A program made the position numbers and the translations under genes. Of a DNA stretch of 64,000 nucleotides, positions 16,113-24,900 are shown piece after piece. The DNA lies in assembly GCA_001797465.1 (NCBI GenBank), contig MGPQ01000010.1:186001-250000 (forward strand). The letters are read 5' to 3'. This stretch comes from Deltaproteobacteria bacterium GWB2_55_19 (lineage in GTDB: Bacteria > Desulfobacterota > GWC2-55-46). Numbering within the stretch: the first letter of the stretch is position 1; each line of letters begins with the position of its first letter. A model generated the notes under the pieces. The model did not search any database and was not told where the DNA came from. It was given only the letters and a program-made list of their open reading frames with translations.

Positions 16113-16805
16113 ATGAAGCAGAAGATACTCGCCGTAGACGACGAAGTAGATATCCTCAACCTCCTCAGGTACAACCTCGTGAACGAGGGGTTCGCGTTCA
16201 TCCCGGCCGAGGACGGGCCTGAGGCGCTCGAACTCGCCAGTAGGTTGCGGCCGGACATGATACTCCTCGACCTCATGTTGCCGAACATGGAAGGTAACGA
16301 AGTCTTAAGGAGGCTTAAGGCCGACCCGGATACGCGCCGGATACCTGTCATCATGCTCACAGCCAGGGGCGAGGAGATAGACAGGGTCATAGGGCTCGAG
16401 CTCGGGGCCGACGACTATATCGTAAAGCCCTTCAGCCCGAGAGAGCTTGTGCTCCGGATAAAGGCGGTCCTCAGGAAAGGCGGCTCCTTTGAAGACACAA
16501 AGGTCATAAAGGCGGGACCCGTCTCGATTGACACCGAAAGGTTCCGGGTCTTCGTGGACGGGAAAGAGGCGGAGTTGACGGCCGCCGAGTTCAGGATACT
16601 CCTTTCGCTCGTGCGGTCAAAGGGCAGGCCCCTCGGAAGGGAGACGCTCCTTAGGAGGATAGGTGCGGACGAGGGTTCGTCAGGGGAGAGGACCATAGAC
16701 ACCCATGTGAGGAGGATAAGGGAGAAGCTTGGACCCCACGGAGACCTCGTCGAGACGATACGGGGTTACGGATACAGGTTCAGGGATACCGAAGACGCCC
16801 TTTAG
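16113..16805 (+). CDS. phoB: PhoB-like response regulator (OmpR family)
   Basis: 230 residues. The receiver domain (1-120) has acidic pocket Asp9/Asp10, phosphoacceptor Asp53 in ILLDLMLP, and Lys in IVKPF. A winged-helix DNA-binding domain follows (about 130-225), ending TIRGYGYRF as in OmpR/PhoB regulators. PhoB identity rests on family similarity plus three PhoB-box promoters around it. No PhoR kinase gene is adjacent. The predicted transcription start (about 16107) is only some 6 nt before the ATG at 16113, leaving no room for a Shine-Dalgarno, so the mRNA is nearly leaderless. Confidence 0.9.
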   Translation: MKQKILAVDDEVDILNLLRYNLVNEGFAFIPAEDGPEALELASRLRPDMILLDLMLPNMEGNEVLRRLKADPDTRRIPVIMLTARGEEIDRVIGLELGADDYIVKPFSPRELVLRIKAVLRKGGSFEDTKVIKAGPVSIDTERFRVFVDGKEAELTAAEFRILLSLVRSKGRPLGRETLLRRIGADEGSSGERTIDTHVRRIREKLGPHGDLVETIRGYGYRFRDTEDAL

Positions 16806-16819
16806 TCTACGGCGCCCGC

Positions 16820-16999
16820 CTATATGATCGCCGCCTCCTCGTTGTAACACCTGAGCACCGTGCATCCTTCGAACCCGTCGCTTAAGCATACGTGTATGTC
16901 GGCCCCCGAGGACTCCCTGATAAATGCGTCTTCTATCCTGCAACGAGCGCCGTCACATGTGCCCTGAAGGTAAGGGCAGGCGTTTTCCAGACCGAACAT
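16820..16999 (-). CDS. second Cys-rich miniprotein of the phosphate island
   Basis: 59 residues, MFGLENACPYLQGTCDG at the N-terminus, then RCRIED, VCLSDG, GCTVLRC. There are seven Cys in 59 residues. The CPYL...C core and the C-L...C spacing mirror the miniprotein at 13387. The start at 16999 has AAAGGAGG 7 nt upstream and lies about 31 nt after promoter C. It converges on phoB with a 14-bp gap. It has no signal peptide. Metal, Fe-S or redox roles are conceivable; the family is unknown to me. Confidence 0.75.
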   Translation of the reverse strand: MFGLENACPYLQGTCDGARCRIEDAFIRESSGADIHVCLSDGFEGCTVLRCYNEEAAII

Positions 17000-17036
17000 G
17001 TCTACCTCCTTTTAGAAAAACAATTTCAATGAGGGG

Positions 17037-17068
17037 ATTCTATCCGGAGTTTGTCAACCCCAGGTTAC
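17037..17068 (-). promoter_or_regulatory. PhoB-type promoter C (minus strand)
   Basis: Read on the minus strand: GTAACC, 5 nt, TTGACA, 9 nt, TAGAAT. The last box starts 11 bp after the previous one, and the 9-nt gap and TAGAAT are identical to promoters A and B. A third upstream box (ATCATC) is weak. It serves the Cys-rich gene at 16820-16999. Confidence 0.65.
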
Positions 17069-17098
17069 GGGAGGATGATTTATCGCGGGGAATCGGGG

Positions 17099-18151
17099 TT
17101 ATGCCTTGACCGGGCCGAAGGACCTGCGGAGGCGTAGCGAGGCGCTCACAAGCGCCATGAGGACGGGTACTTCCACGAGCGGGCCGATGACCGCGGCAAA
17201 GGCCTCGGCAGAGCCTATGCCGAATGTGGCTATGGCCACTGCTATGGCGAGCTCGAAGTTGTTGGAGGCGGCGGTGAAGGCGACGGATGCCGTCTTTTCG
17301 TAGTCAGCTCCGGCGCGTCTGGCCATCCAGAAGCTTACGAAGAACATGACGATGAAATAAACAAGGAGCGGGGCCGCGACCCTCGCGGCGTCAAGCGGTA
17401 GCCCTATTATCTCCCCGCCCTTCAGGCTGAACATGACGGCGATGGTAAAGAGGAGCGCGGCAAGCGTGAGCGGGGCGATCGACGGCACGAACCTCTTTTC
17501 ATACCAGTCAGCCCCGCGCGCCCTTATTAGAAATAACCTTGTAAGCATCCCGCCGAAGAACGGGACCCCTAAATAGATGAGGACGCTTCCGGCGATATCG
17601 AGGATGGTGACGCTTACAACAGCGCCCCCGGCCCCGAATATCGGCGGCAGTATCGTCACGAAGAACCAGGCGTATAAACTGTAGAAGAGGACCTGGAAGA
17701 CGCTGTTGAAGGCTACGAGCCCGGCCGCGTACTCGGCGTCCCCGCGAGCGAGCCCGTTCCATACGATCACCATCGCGATGCACCGCGCGATGCCGACGAG
17801 TATGAGCCCGGTCATGTAGCCTGGGTAGCCTTTCAGGAACACGATGGCGAGGAGGAACATGAGCACGGGCCCAATGACCCAGTTCTGGACGAGCGAAAGG
17901 GCGAGGACCCTTGAATCCCTGAATACCCTGCCGAGTTCCTCATAGCGCACGCGCGCGAGCGGCGGGTACATCATTATTATGAGCCCCGCGGCTATCGGTA
18001 TGTTCGTGGTCCCTGAGTTTAAGGAGTTTATGTTTGTGGCGACATCCGGCGCGGCCCAGCCGATGAGGACGCCCGCGGCCATCGCAAGTATTATCCAGAG
18101 GGTCAGGAACCTGTCGAGGAAAGAGAGCCTTTTGGTGCTTTGCGTCTTCAT
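17099..18151 (-). CDS. acr3: ACR3-family arsenite efflux transporter
   Basis: 350 residues with ten predicted transmembrane helices. The conserved ACR3 segment [16 protein letters not shown] contains the essential TM4 Cys. [20 protein letters not shown] at the N-terminus and the [18 protein letters not shown] helix are also family hallmarks. It exports arsenite using the proton motive force. Its start overlaps the arsC stop by 4 bp (ATGA), so the two are translationally coupled. It is the last gene of the arsRC-acr3 operon. Confidence 0.95.
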   Translation of the reverse strand: MKTQSTKRLSFLDRFLTLWIILAMAAGVLIGWAAPDVATNINSLNSGTTNIPIAAGLIIMMYPPLARVRYEELGRVFRDSRVLALSLVQNWVIGPVLMFLLAIVFLKGYPGYMTGLILVGIARCIAMVIVWNGLARGDAEYAAGLVAFNSVFQVLFYSLYAWFFVTILPPIFGAGGAVVSVTILDIAGSVLIYLGVPFFGGMLTRLFLIRARGADWYEKRFVPSIAPLTLAALLFTIAVMFSLKGGEIIGLPLDAARVAAPLLVYFIVMFFVSFWMARRAGADYEKTASVAFTAASNNFELAIAVAIATFGIGSAEAFAAVIGPLVEVPVLMALVSASLRLRRSFGPVKA

Positions 18152-18597
18152 TTGTTCGTGCCGATTATCTCCGGGAGCCTTTCGATGAATTCCCTTATCT
18201 CGTCCCGGACCCTCCTGTATTGGGTAAGCGCCTCCTCGTGCGTTTTTGCGCCCTTAGCAAGGCGCGGCGGGTCGTCGAAGGGTGCGTGGATCCTCTTTTT
18301 AGCGCCCGGGAAGACCGGGCAGTTCTCATCAGCCGTTGAGCAGACGGTGACGACGAGGTCGAAGGGGATTCCCTTAAAATCGTCGACGGACTTTGACCGC
18401 TGAGAGGAGATGTCCACACCGGCTTCAATCATCGCGTCAATTGCCAGCGGGTCGAGCCCCTTAGGGGCGGTCCCGGCCGAGTACGGCTCAATGATATCCG
18501 CTAGCAGCACCATTGCCCACGCCTCAGCCATCTGGCTCCTGCAGGAGTTGCCGGTACATAAGAACAGCGCCTTTATCTTTTTTCCTGCGTCCTGCAA
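18148..18597 (-). CDS. arsC: thioredoxin-coupled arsenate reductase
   Basis: 149 residues of the low-molecular-weight-phosphatase-like ArsC family. The active loop CTGNSCR spans residues 14-20 (Cys14 nucleophile, Arg20). Cys86 and Cys93 are spaced 72 and 7 residues from it, exactly as the Cys10/82/89 triad of Bacillus subtilis ArsC. It reduces arsenate to arsenite using thioredoxin. The start is TTG at 18597, overlapping the end of arsR by 25 bp. Confidence 0.95.
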   Translation of the reverse strand: MQDAGKKIKALFLCTGNSCRSQMAEAWAMVLLADIIEPYSAGTAPKGLDPLAIDAMIEAGVDISSQRSKSVDDFKGIPFDLVVTVCSTADENCPVFPGAKKRIHAPFDDPPRLAKGAKTHEEALTQYRRVRDEIREFIERLPEIIGTNK

Positions 18598-18938
18598 AGG
18601 GCCTCCCTTGAAACGCGCGTTATTTTCTTAAGGGCCTGCGAGTCCTCAATGATGGATGCGTCCCCTGAGAGCGCGTTGAGCGCCCACTTGAGGGCCGAGG
18701 CCGCTTTTTTCGACGAGCCCTTGCCGGCAAGCATATAGTATACCCAGCGGTTGTCTTTCCGCGAGCGGATAAGGCCGGACGCGCTTAAGATATGGAGGTG
18801 CTTGGATACTGTAGAAGGGGCGAGCCCCAAAAGTTCCACGACCTGGCATACGCAGAGCTCGCCACCTTTGAGCGCCGATATTATCCGGAGCCTCATCCTG
18901 TCCGAGAGGGCCTTGGTTATAAGGAGAGTCTCTTCCAT
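18573..18938 (-). CDS. arsR: ArsR-family metalloid-responsive repressor
   Basis: 121 residues from ATG 18938; a TTG two codons upstream (18944) is an alternative. The arsenic-sensing site ELCVCQVVELL has Cys29 and Cys31 in helix 3. A winged-HTH with LAPSTVSKHLHILSASGLI follows. It represses the ars operon until As(III) binds. The predicted transcription start (near 18939) coincides with the start codon, so the mRNA appears leaderless. The operator AATTCG/CGAATT sits between the promoter hexamers. Confidence 0.94.
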   Translation of the reverse strand: MEETLLITKALSDRMRLRIISALKGGELCVCQVVELLGLAPSTVSKHLHILSASGLIRSRKDNRWVYYMLAGKGSSKKAASALKWALNALSGDASIIEDSQALKKITRVSREALCRTQEKR

Positions 18939-18945
18939 AGCCAAT

Positions 18946-18975
18946 ATTATAATTCGCCAAATGACGAATTGTCAA
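18946..18975 (-). promoter_or_regulatory. ars promoter and operator
   Basis: On the minus strand: consensus TTGACA (18975-18970), an 18-nt spacer, TATAAT (18951-18946). The spacer holds a dyad AATTCG-N8-CGAATT (18951-18970), so bound ArsR would cover the spacer and parts of both hexamers. Confidence 0.85.
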
Positions 18976-19075
18976 CCGTAAATGCGAAGGATGCCCTGAT
19001 GCCCCTCAACGAATGCCGCGGCAGGCATGGGTTTGGTGATAAGGAAGGGCGCCCGCGTCCATGCCCGCCCCCGCG

Positions 19076-19162
19076 CTATCTCGCGAATACGCCGAAGGCT
19101 ATGGCGGCGCCTATGATTGCGTGTACGAGGAACTCGATTCCTGCGTCGGTCCATCTCTCCAT
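19076..19162 (-). CDS. possible 28-residue small membrane protein
   Basis: ATG 19162 is preceded by GGAGGAG 6 nt upstream. The product is MERWTDAGIEFLVHAIIGAA followed by MAFGVFAR, a single hydrophobic helix with charged ends. It begins 24 bp after the stop of the response regulator and could be co-transcribed with it. The length gives little statistical support; it may instead be chance. Confidence 0.35.
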   Translation of the reverse strand: MERWTDAGIEFLVHAIIGAAIAFGVFAR

Positions 19163-19186
19163 TGTTTTTCTCCTCCACAGGCCGCG

Positions 19187-19564
19187 CTATGCCGCTTTTG
19201 CGTTGTCCAGAAGGCTCTGGACCTTCCGGAACAGCTCATTCAACCCGAAGGGCTTTGACACATAGTCGTCGGCCCCGGCCTCAAACCCGGAGTTTATGTC
19301 GCTGTCCATGGATTTTGCGCTGAACATCAGTACCGGACGGCCGCGATTCATCTGTTTCAGCTCCCTGCAGAGGTCCCAGCCGTTCATCCCGGGCAACATC
19401 AGGTCGAGTATGACGAGATCCGGGGCGAAAGAGGCCGCTTTTTTAAGGCCCTCGACCCCGTCGAGCGCGCCTTCGGTCAGAAACCCCTTCCTCGTCAGGT
19501 TTATGTCGAGGAGCGAGACGAGGTCTATGTCGTCTTCCACTATGAGTATCCGCTTTTTGTCCAT
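19187..19564 (-). CDS. single-domain response regulator (CheY-like)
   Basis: 125 residues consisting only of a receiver domain: acidic pocket Glu10/Asp11/Asp12, phosphoacceptor Asp54 (VILDLMLPG), a switch Ser in MFSAKSMDSD and Lys in VSKPFG. No output domain follows. It must act by docking on a partner or as a phosphate relay; no kinase is nearby. The ATG at 19564 has GGAGAGAAG upstream. Confidence 0.92.
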   Translation of the reverse strand: MDKKRILIVEDDIDLVSLLDINLTRKGFLTEGALDGVEGLKKAASFAPDLVILDLMLPGMNGWDLCRELKQMNRGRPVLMFSAKSMDSDINSGFEAGADDYVSKPFGLNELFRKVQSLLDNAKAA

Positions 19565-19680
19565 CTCTTCTCTCCTTTGTCTTGATGATAGGATTATGAC
19601 GCCCCTGTGTGAACGGGCTGTTACGGGGAGGTGAAGGTTTGAGTAAAGCAGGCTTATCGGGCGGGGTGCGCGGCGTCAAC

Positions 19681-19708
19681 AAAAAAAAGCCCCCGTGAAT
19701 GCGGGGGC
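19681..19708 (-). terminator. minus-strand terminator with GCCCCCG stem
   Basis: GCCCCCG-TGAATG-CGGGGGC with a run of eight A on plus (T on minus). No protein gene ends here on the minus strand; the next one upstream already has the terminator at 19811. Confidence 0.8.
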
Positions 19709-19810
19709 CGTCATAGGAAAGGGCCGTTTAATTGAGTTCGGTCTTTGCCGATATACAGTCGCAGGGCGGAGAACGCATGAGGGAGGGGCTGGCGCGTCTT
19801 TGTTTTACAT

Positions 19811-19844
19811 AAAAAAAGCCCCCGTTTTCACGGGGGCTTTTTTT
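19811..19844. terminator. bidirectional terminator of the cold-shock gene
   Basis: A7-GCCCCCGT-TTTC-ACGGGGGC-T7, symmetric with T-runs on both strands, 19 bp past the csp stop. Confidence 0.92.
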
Positions 19845-19862
19845 GTATATCCTTTTCCGGTA

Positions 19863-20063
19863 TTACCGGGGGATCACGTTTATCGCCTTTGAACCCTTCG
19901 CGTCCTTTGTTTCCTCGAACTCGACTGCCTGACCTTCCCTCAGGGTCTTGAAACCATCGCCCTGTATGGAAGAGTAGTGGACGAAAAGATCGTCACCGGA
20001 CTCACGCTCGATGAACCCAAAACCCTTGGATTCGTTGAACCACTTTACTGTGCCCTTTGCCAT
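19863..20063 (-). CDS. cspA: cold-shock-domain protein
   Basis: 66 residues, [20 protein letters not shown], with RNP1 KGFGFIE and RNP2 DLFVHYSSI, the standard size of CspA-like RNA/ssDNA chaperones. The ATG at 20063 has AGGAGGTC upstream; a frame to 20144 is rejected. A strong promoter lies 86-120 bp upstream, leaving a long 5' leader of about 85 nt as in cold-regulated csp genes. The exact paralogue name is not resolvable. Confidence 0.95.
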   Translation of the reverse strand: MAKGTVKWFNESKGFGFIERESGDDLFVHYSSIQGDGFKTLREGQAVEFEETKDAKGSKAINVIPR

Positions 20064-20155
20064 TTGCTTATGACCTCCTTTCTCCAAATTCATAAGTCTT
20101 TGAGGTCCATCTGCAAATGCTTTCCAGAACGATACCTGCAACACTTATTCTCACT

Positions 20156-20184
20156 ACTATACAGCAGACTGGAAAGTATGTCAA
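20156..20184 (-). promoter_or_regulatory. csp promoter
   Basis: Minus strand TTGACA (20184-20179), 17-nt spacer, TATAGT (20161-20156). The predicted start is near 20149, giving an 85-nt untranslated leader. Confidence 0.85.
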
Positions 20185-20339
20185 CAATTATTTAAAATCC
20201 GTTGCCGGGGCTGGTGCCGTCGGATTGGCAAGGCCTTCTTATCAGGTGGTGCTCGAACAGCGGTCCATTCCGATGTGCCGTTCTTCTCTTGCGGAGAAGC
20301 TCCCCATGGTCATTCTCTCCAGGTAAAAAATATAAACCT

Positions 20340-21422
20340 TCAGTGCCTGTGAAAGTGGTGGAGGTCCGGCACATGGGCGTGGCTGTGCGTGAGCTCGGCG
20401 TGGGTGTGCATGTGGCTGTGAGGCCCGGTTGAGTCCCCTTCGCCGGCGTGGCCGTGGTGTGCGTCATGGGTGTGGGCGTGATCATGGCAGAGCCCGGCAT
20501 GGGTATGTTCGTGATCGTGGTGCTCCTTCAGTATCAGCCAGAGCCCCGTAAGCATCAGGACCGAGGCCGCGATTATTTGCGGCGTCATCCGCTCTCCGAG
20601 AAGCGTTATCGAGACCGCCACCCCGATAAACGGGGCGGCCCCGAAGTATGTGCTCGTCCTCGATGTCCCGAGGTTTCTAAGGGCGTAGATGAAAAGCACA
20701 AGGGATGCCCCGTACGATAGCGCCCCCAATATCAGGGAACCGGCAAGCGATGGGAGAGGGGGGAGCGTAGCGCCAGCGGCAAAGGCTATGGCGAGGTTGG
20801 CGACCCCGGCGGCAAGCCCCTTGAGCCTCGATATCACATACGGGTCCCTGTGCGACAATTCCCTGGTGAGATTGTTGTCAATGGCCCACATGAGGGCCGA
20901 GGCCAGGACCAATAGCGACCCGTGCCTGACCTGCCAACCGCCTGACCCGGGCGCGTAGGTGAGGACGGAGCCGGCGGCGAGCATTACCGCCGCGGAAGCC
21001 CAGATATTTCTCCCGACATGCTCGCGGAAGATAAGGGCGGCGAGCAGAACCGTCAAGACCCCTTCCATATTCAGGAGCAGCGAAGCCGCCGATGCCTCTG
21101 TGGCGTCAAGTCCGAAGAGCAGAAAGAGCGGGGCGGCGACCCCTCCGGCGAGTATGGAGCCCGCGAGATAAAAATAATCCCTGCCCCTTAAGGACGCTTC
21201 GCGTGAGCTCGCGGACGAAGAGCCCCGGCGGAGCATCGATACAAGGGTGAGGCCCGCGAAACTCCCCAGATACAAGAGCCCTGCGAGCATCAACGGCGTG
21301 ACGGATCCCAGGAGGAGCTTTGAGAACGGGGCGCTTATCCCGAAGAAGAAGGCGGCGCCGAGCGCGGCGGCCAGCCCACCCCTTTTGGATGCGCGATGTT
21401 CGTGATCAAGTGTTTGTGCCAC
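20340..21422 (-). CDS. EamA/DMT-family transporter with long His-rich C-terminal tail
   Basis: 360 residues. About ten transmembrane helices form two EamA repeats (AALGAAFFFGISAPFSKLLL, then ALMWAIDNNLTRELS). The last 60 residues are exceptional: runs of His with Asp/Glu/Thr, such as HHDHEHTHAGLCHDHAHTHD, with more than twenty His. Such tails bind Ni, Zn, Co or Cu in metal transporters and chaperones. EamA proteins export diverse metabolites; a metal link here is inference from the tail. The gene is monocistronic. Confidence 0.88.
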   Translation of the reverse strand: MAQTLDHEHRASKRGGLAAALGAAFFFGISAPFSKLLLGSVTPLMLAGLLYLGSFAGLTLVSMLRRGSSSASSREASLRGRDYFYLAGSILAGGVAAPLFLLFGLDATEASAASLLLNMEGVLTVLLAALIFREHVGRNIWASAAVMLAAGSVLTYAPGSGGWQVRHGSLLVLASALMWAIDNNLTRELSHRDPYVISRLKGLAAGVANLAIAFAAGATLPPLPSLAGSLILGALSYGASLVLFIYALRNLGTSRTSTYFGAAPFIGVAVSITLLGERMTPQIIAASVLMLTGLWLILKEHHDHEHTHAGLCHDHAHTHDAHHGHAGEGDSTGPHSHMHTHAELTHSHAHVPDLHHFHRH

Positions 21423-21621
21423 AATAAATATTTTGCTTTAGGGCCGGATATAAGTCAATGCAGTTGTTGGGGGAAGGCGCATAGTCCGGGAATCGACAGC
21501 GAGCCGTAGGCGAGTAGCACCGTTGCGGTCAGACATGGCTGGTCATGGCACGAGCTTGCCGCTCACTTTTTTGTTTTGGAACAGCTCATGTGTGCGGCGC
21601 GCCTCCTTCAGAAATAGAAAT

Positions 21622-21653
21622 AAAAAACGCCCCACCGCAAGCGGTGAGGCGTT
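21622..21653 (-). terminator. terminator of tRNA-Asn
   Basis: AACGCCcCACCGC-AA-GCGGTGaGGCGTT with one mismatch. T6 on the minus strand follows. It lies 38 bp past the tRNA 3' end. Confidence 0.82.
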
Positions 21654-21690
21654 AACAAGCCCAGACGTGGGTTAGTCTGAGCGTCCAGTC

Positions 21691-21766
21691 TGGCTCCCAG
21701 GGAGGGATTCGAACCCCCGACATGGTGGTTAACAGCCACCCGCTCTGCCGGCTGAGCTACCTGGGA
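21691..21766 (-). tRNA. tRNA-Asn(GTT)
   Basis: Acceptor stem TCCCAGG/CCTGGGA, discriminator G, encoded CCA. The anticodon loop is CTGTTAA with anticodon GTT, and the T-arm is GGGGGTTCGAATCCC. Confidence 0.97.
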
Positions 21767-21960
21767 ATTAAAGACCAGTATATTAATATTTCCGCTCGAT
21801 TCAAGTCAAGGGTTTTATGATATTAGGGCCTCAAAAGGCCCTTGTTTGCCCCGTCACCCCAACCTCCAAGGCAACCCCCGCCCCTTTTTACCTTCCACCC
21901 CCGCAATGCCTGTGTTATGATTTTACGTTAAAACTTACAGGTTTTCATTATAACAAAACC

Positions 21961-24900
21961 ATGTCTGAAGTCCCTGAGAAGCAATATTCGCTGAATGACG
22001 CCGTCCGCGTCCTCGGCACGCTAAAGAGAGGCGGGAGGCTAAAGCTCACCGGCCTCCACGGCTCGTCAAAGGCCCTTCTCATCGCGTCTGCGTTCAAGAG
22101 GCTCGGAAGGCCCGTCTTCGTTATCGCTGGAGGGGAGGAGTCCGCCGAGGAGTTTACTGAGGATTTGAGGTTCTTCCTCCCTGAGTCTTCGGTCATCTTC
22201 TATCCATCCCCCGAGGTCCTCCCATTTGAGCCCCAGCCCGCGCACCAGGAGATATTGTCCTCACGCATGGAGGTCCTCTTCAACCTGCTCTCAAGCGGGC
22301 CAAAGGTCTGCGTCGCTTCAGCCGCTACCCTCATGCAGAGGGTCATGCCGAGGGATCTGCTTTCAAAGAGGATAATCGTCCTGAAGGAAGGGGAAGAGGT
22401 CCAGAGGGACGGCCTCGTCCAGAACCTTCAGGAGCTCGGGTATCTCCGCATGTCGCTCGTCGAAGAGCGCGGCGAGATGTCGGTAAGGGGCGGCATACTC
22501 GATATCTTCCCGCCCATGTACGCTTCTCCCTTGAGGGTAGAATTCTTCGGGGACGAGATCGAATCCATCCGTGGCTTCGATATCTCGACGCAGAGGTCTC
22601 TCGACGGGATAAAGGAAGCGCGTATCCTCCCGGCAAAGGAGGCGGCGCTCCCGAGGGACGGAAGGTTCGAGGCTCGCGAAAGGCTCATGGAGAGGGCGGA
22701 CGCTCTGCAACTCAAGCGCGAGGCCTGGGAGCCTATTTCGGACAAATTAAGGGAGGGCTCTAACCTTGGCGGCCTGTACACGCTCCTTCCGCTCCTTTAC
22801 CCCCGGCTTGAGACGGTATTCGATTATCTCAAGGACGAAACGCTCGTCGCTCTCGTCGAGCCCGACCTCGTCTCCTCCGAAATCGAGAGGTTCGAGCGCG
22901 ACCTTAAGAACGCCGAAGAGCGGCTTAAAGCAGGAAGACAGTTCTTCGTGCCTCCGCACGACCTGTATCTCGCGCCCGAGGAGGCGCGCGCTTCTTTCGG
23001 AAATAGAGCGCTCCTTGAGATCGAATCGATCCGGGGCGCGGGTACGGTATTCCCCGTTGAATCGAACCTCGACCTCAGGCAGGAGATGGGTCTGAAAAAG
23101 GGGACTGACGAGCTGTTAAAGCCTCTTGCGGATAGGATCGGCGCGTGGCTTATGGAAAGGAAGTCGGTCTACATTTCGGCGCATAACAAGGCGCAGGCCG
23201 AGCGTACAAGGGACCTCCTTTCCGGCTATGACTTAAGCCCCGTTGTCATAAAGGGCGCGGATATACTCGCGCGCGAAGACGGCGGCCTCTGTATCGCCAT
23301 TGGCGCTATTTGCACCGGCTTCAGGCTCCCGCTCGACTCAATCGCCGTCATCTCCGAGGAAGAGGTCTTTGGCGAGCGCGCCAGGAGGAGGGCGCCGCCT
23401 TCGAGGAAACTCGACGCATTTTTGACCGAGCTTCAGGATTTATCCGTCGGAGACTTCATAGTGCACGCCCAGCACGGCATAGGCCTATACAGGGGGTTGA
23501 AGAGGCTCGCAATCGACAATATCGAGAGCGATTTCCTGCTCCTTGAATACCGCGGCGGGGACAAGCTCTACCTCCCGGTCGGGAGGCTGGACCTCGTATC
23601 GAAGTACCACGGGGTCGAGGGAAAATCCCCCGATCTCGACAAGCTCGGCGGCCCCGGGTGGGAAAAGGCCAAGAGGAAGGTAAAGGCGTCGGTTGAGAGG
23701 CTCGCCGGCGAGTTATTGAAGCTCTACGCCGAGCGCCAGGTCGCCGACGGGTTCGCCTTTTCTCCGCCGGAGAGGTTATTTCAGGAGTTCGAGGCCTCTT
23801 TTGAGTTTGACGAGACCCCGGACCAGGCCCGCGCCATAGAGGAGACCTTGAAGGACATGGAGGAGCCCCGTCCCATGGACAGGCTCATATGCGGGGACGT
23901 CGGCTACGGCAAGACCGAGGTCGCGATCCGCGCCGCGTTCAAGGCCGTGCTCGACAAGAAACAGGTCGCGGTCCTCGTGCCGACTACGGTCCTTGCCCAA
24001 CAGCACTTCAGGACTTTTTCCAGGAGACTGGCCCCATATCCGGTAACAGTAGATGTACTCAGCCGGTTCAGGTCAAAAAAGGAGCAGAAAGAGGTCGTCG
24101 AGGGGATGAAAAACGGGACTGTCGACATCCTTATCGGCACCCACAGGTTATTGCAAAAGGACATAGAATTCAAGGACCTGGGGCTGATAGTCATTGACGA
24201 GGAGCACAGGTTCGGGGTCGCCCACAAGGAAAGGCTTAAATCGATCCGGAAAAAGGTCGACTGCATGACCCTTACCGCCACCCCGATCCCCCGGACCCTA
24301 CATATGTCACTGGCTTCGATAAGGGAGTTGAGTATAATAAATACGCCTCCGGAAGACAGGCTCGCCATAAGGACAAATGTCGTAAGGTTCGACGAGGAGG
24401 CGATAAGGGAGGCGATAGAGAGGGAGCTCAATCGAGGCGGCCAGGTCTTCTTCGTCCATAACAGGATACAGTCCATAGGAAAGATAGAGGAGTTCCTGAG
24501 GAAGGCCGTGCCCGAGGCTAAGGTCGCCGTGGCCCACGGCCAGATGAAGGAAGGCGAGCTCGAGAAGAAGATGCTCGGGTTCATAAACAGGGAGTACGAC
24601 ATATTGCTCTCAACCGCGATAATCGAATCCGGCCTCGACATTCCGTCAGCCAACACCATCATTATAAACAGGGCGGACAGGTTTGGGCTTGCCGAGCTCT
24701 ATCAGTTAAGGGGGCGCGTGGGCAGGTCCAAGCACAGGGCCTACGCGTACTTCATATGCCCGTCGATCGCCGAGCTTACCGACGACGCGCGGAAAAGGAT
24801 GGAGGTCATTCAAGAGCTCTGCGAGCCGGGCTCCGGCTTTAAGATCGCCACATACGACCTCGAAATACGGGGCGCGGGCGAGCTCCTCGGCTCGGCCCAG

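Noticed and set aside
16803-16822. Terminator between phoB and the convergent miniprotein
   Set aside because: Only 14 bp separate the stops and no stem with a T-run is visible.
21817-21960. Longer start of mfd
   Set aside because: No Shine-Dalgarno, Pro-rich translation unlike Mfd; ATG 21961 fits the family N-terminus.
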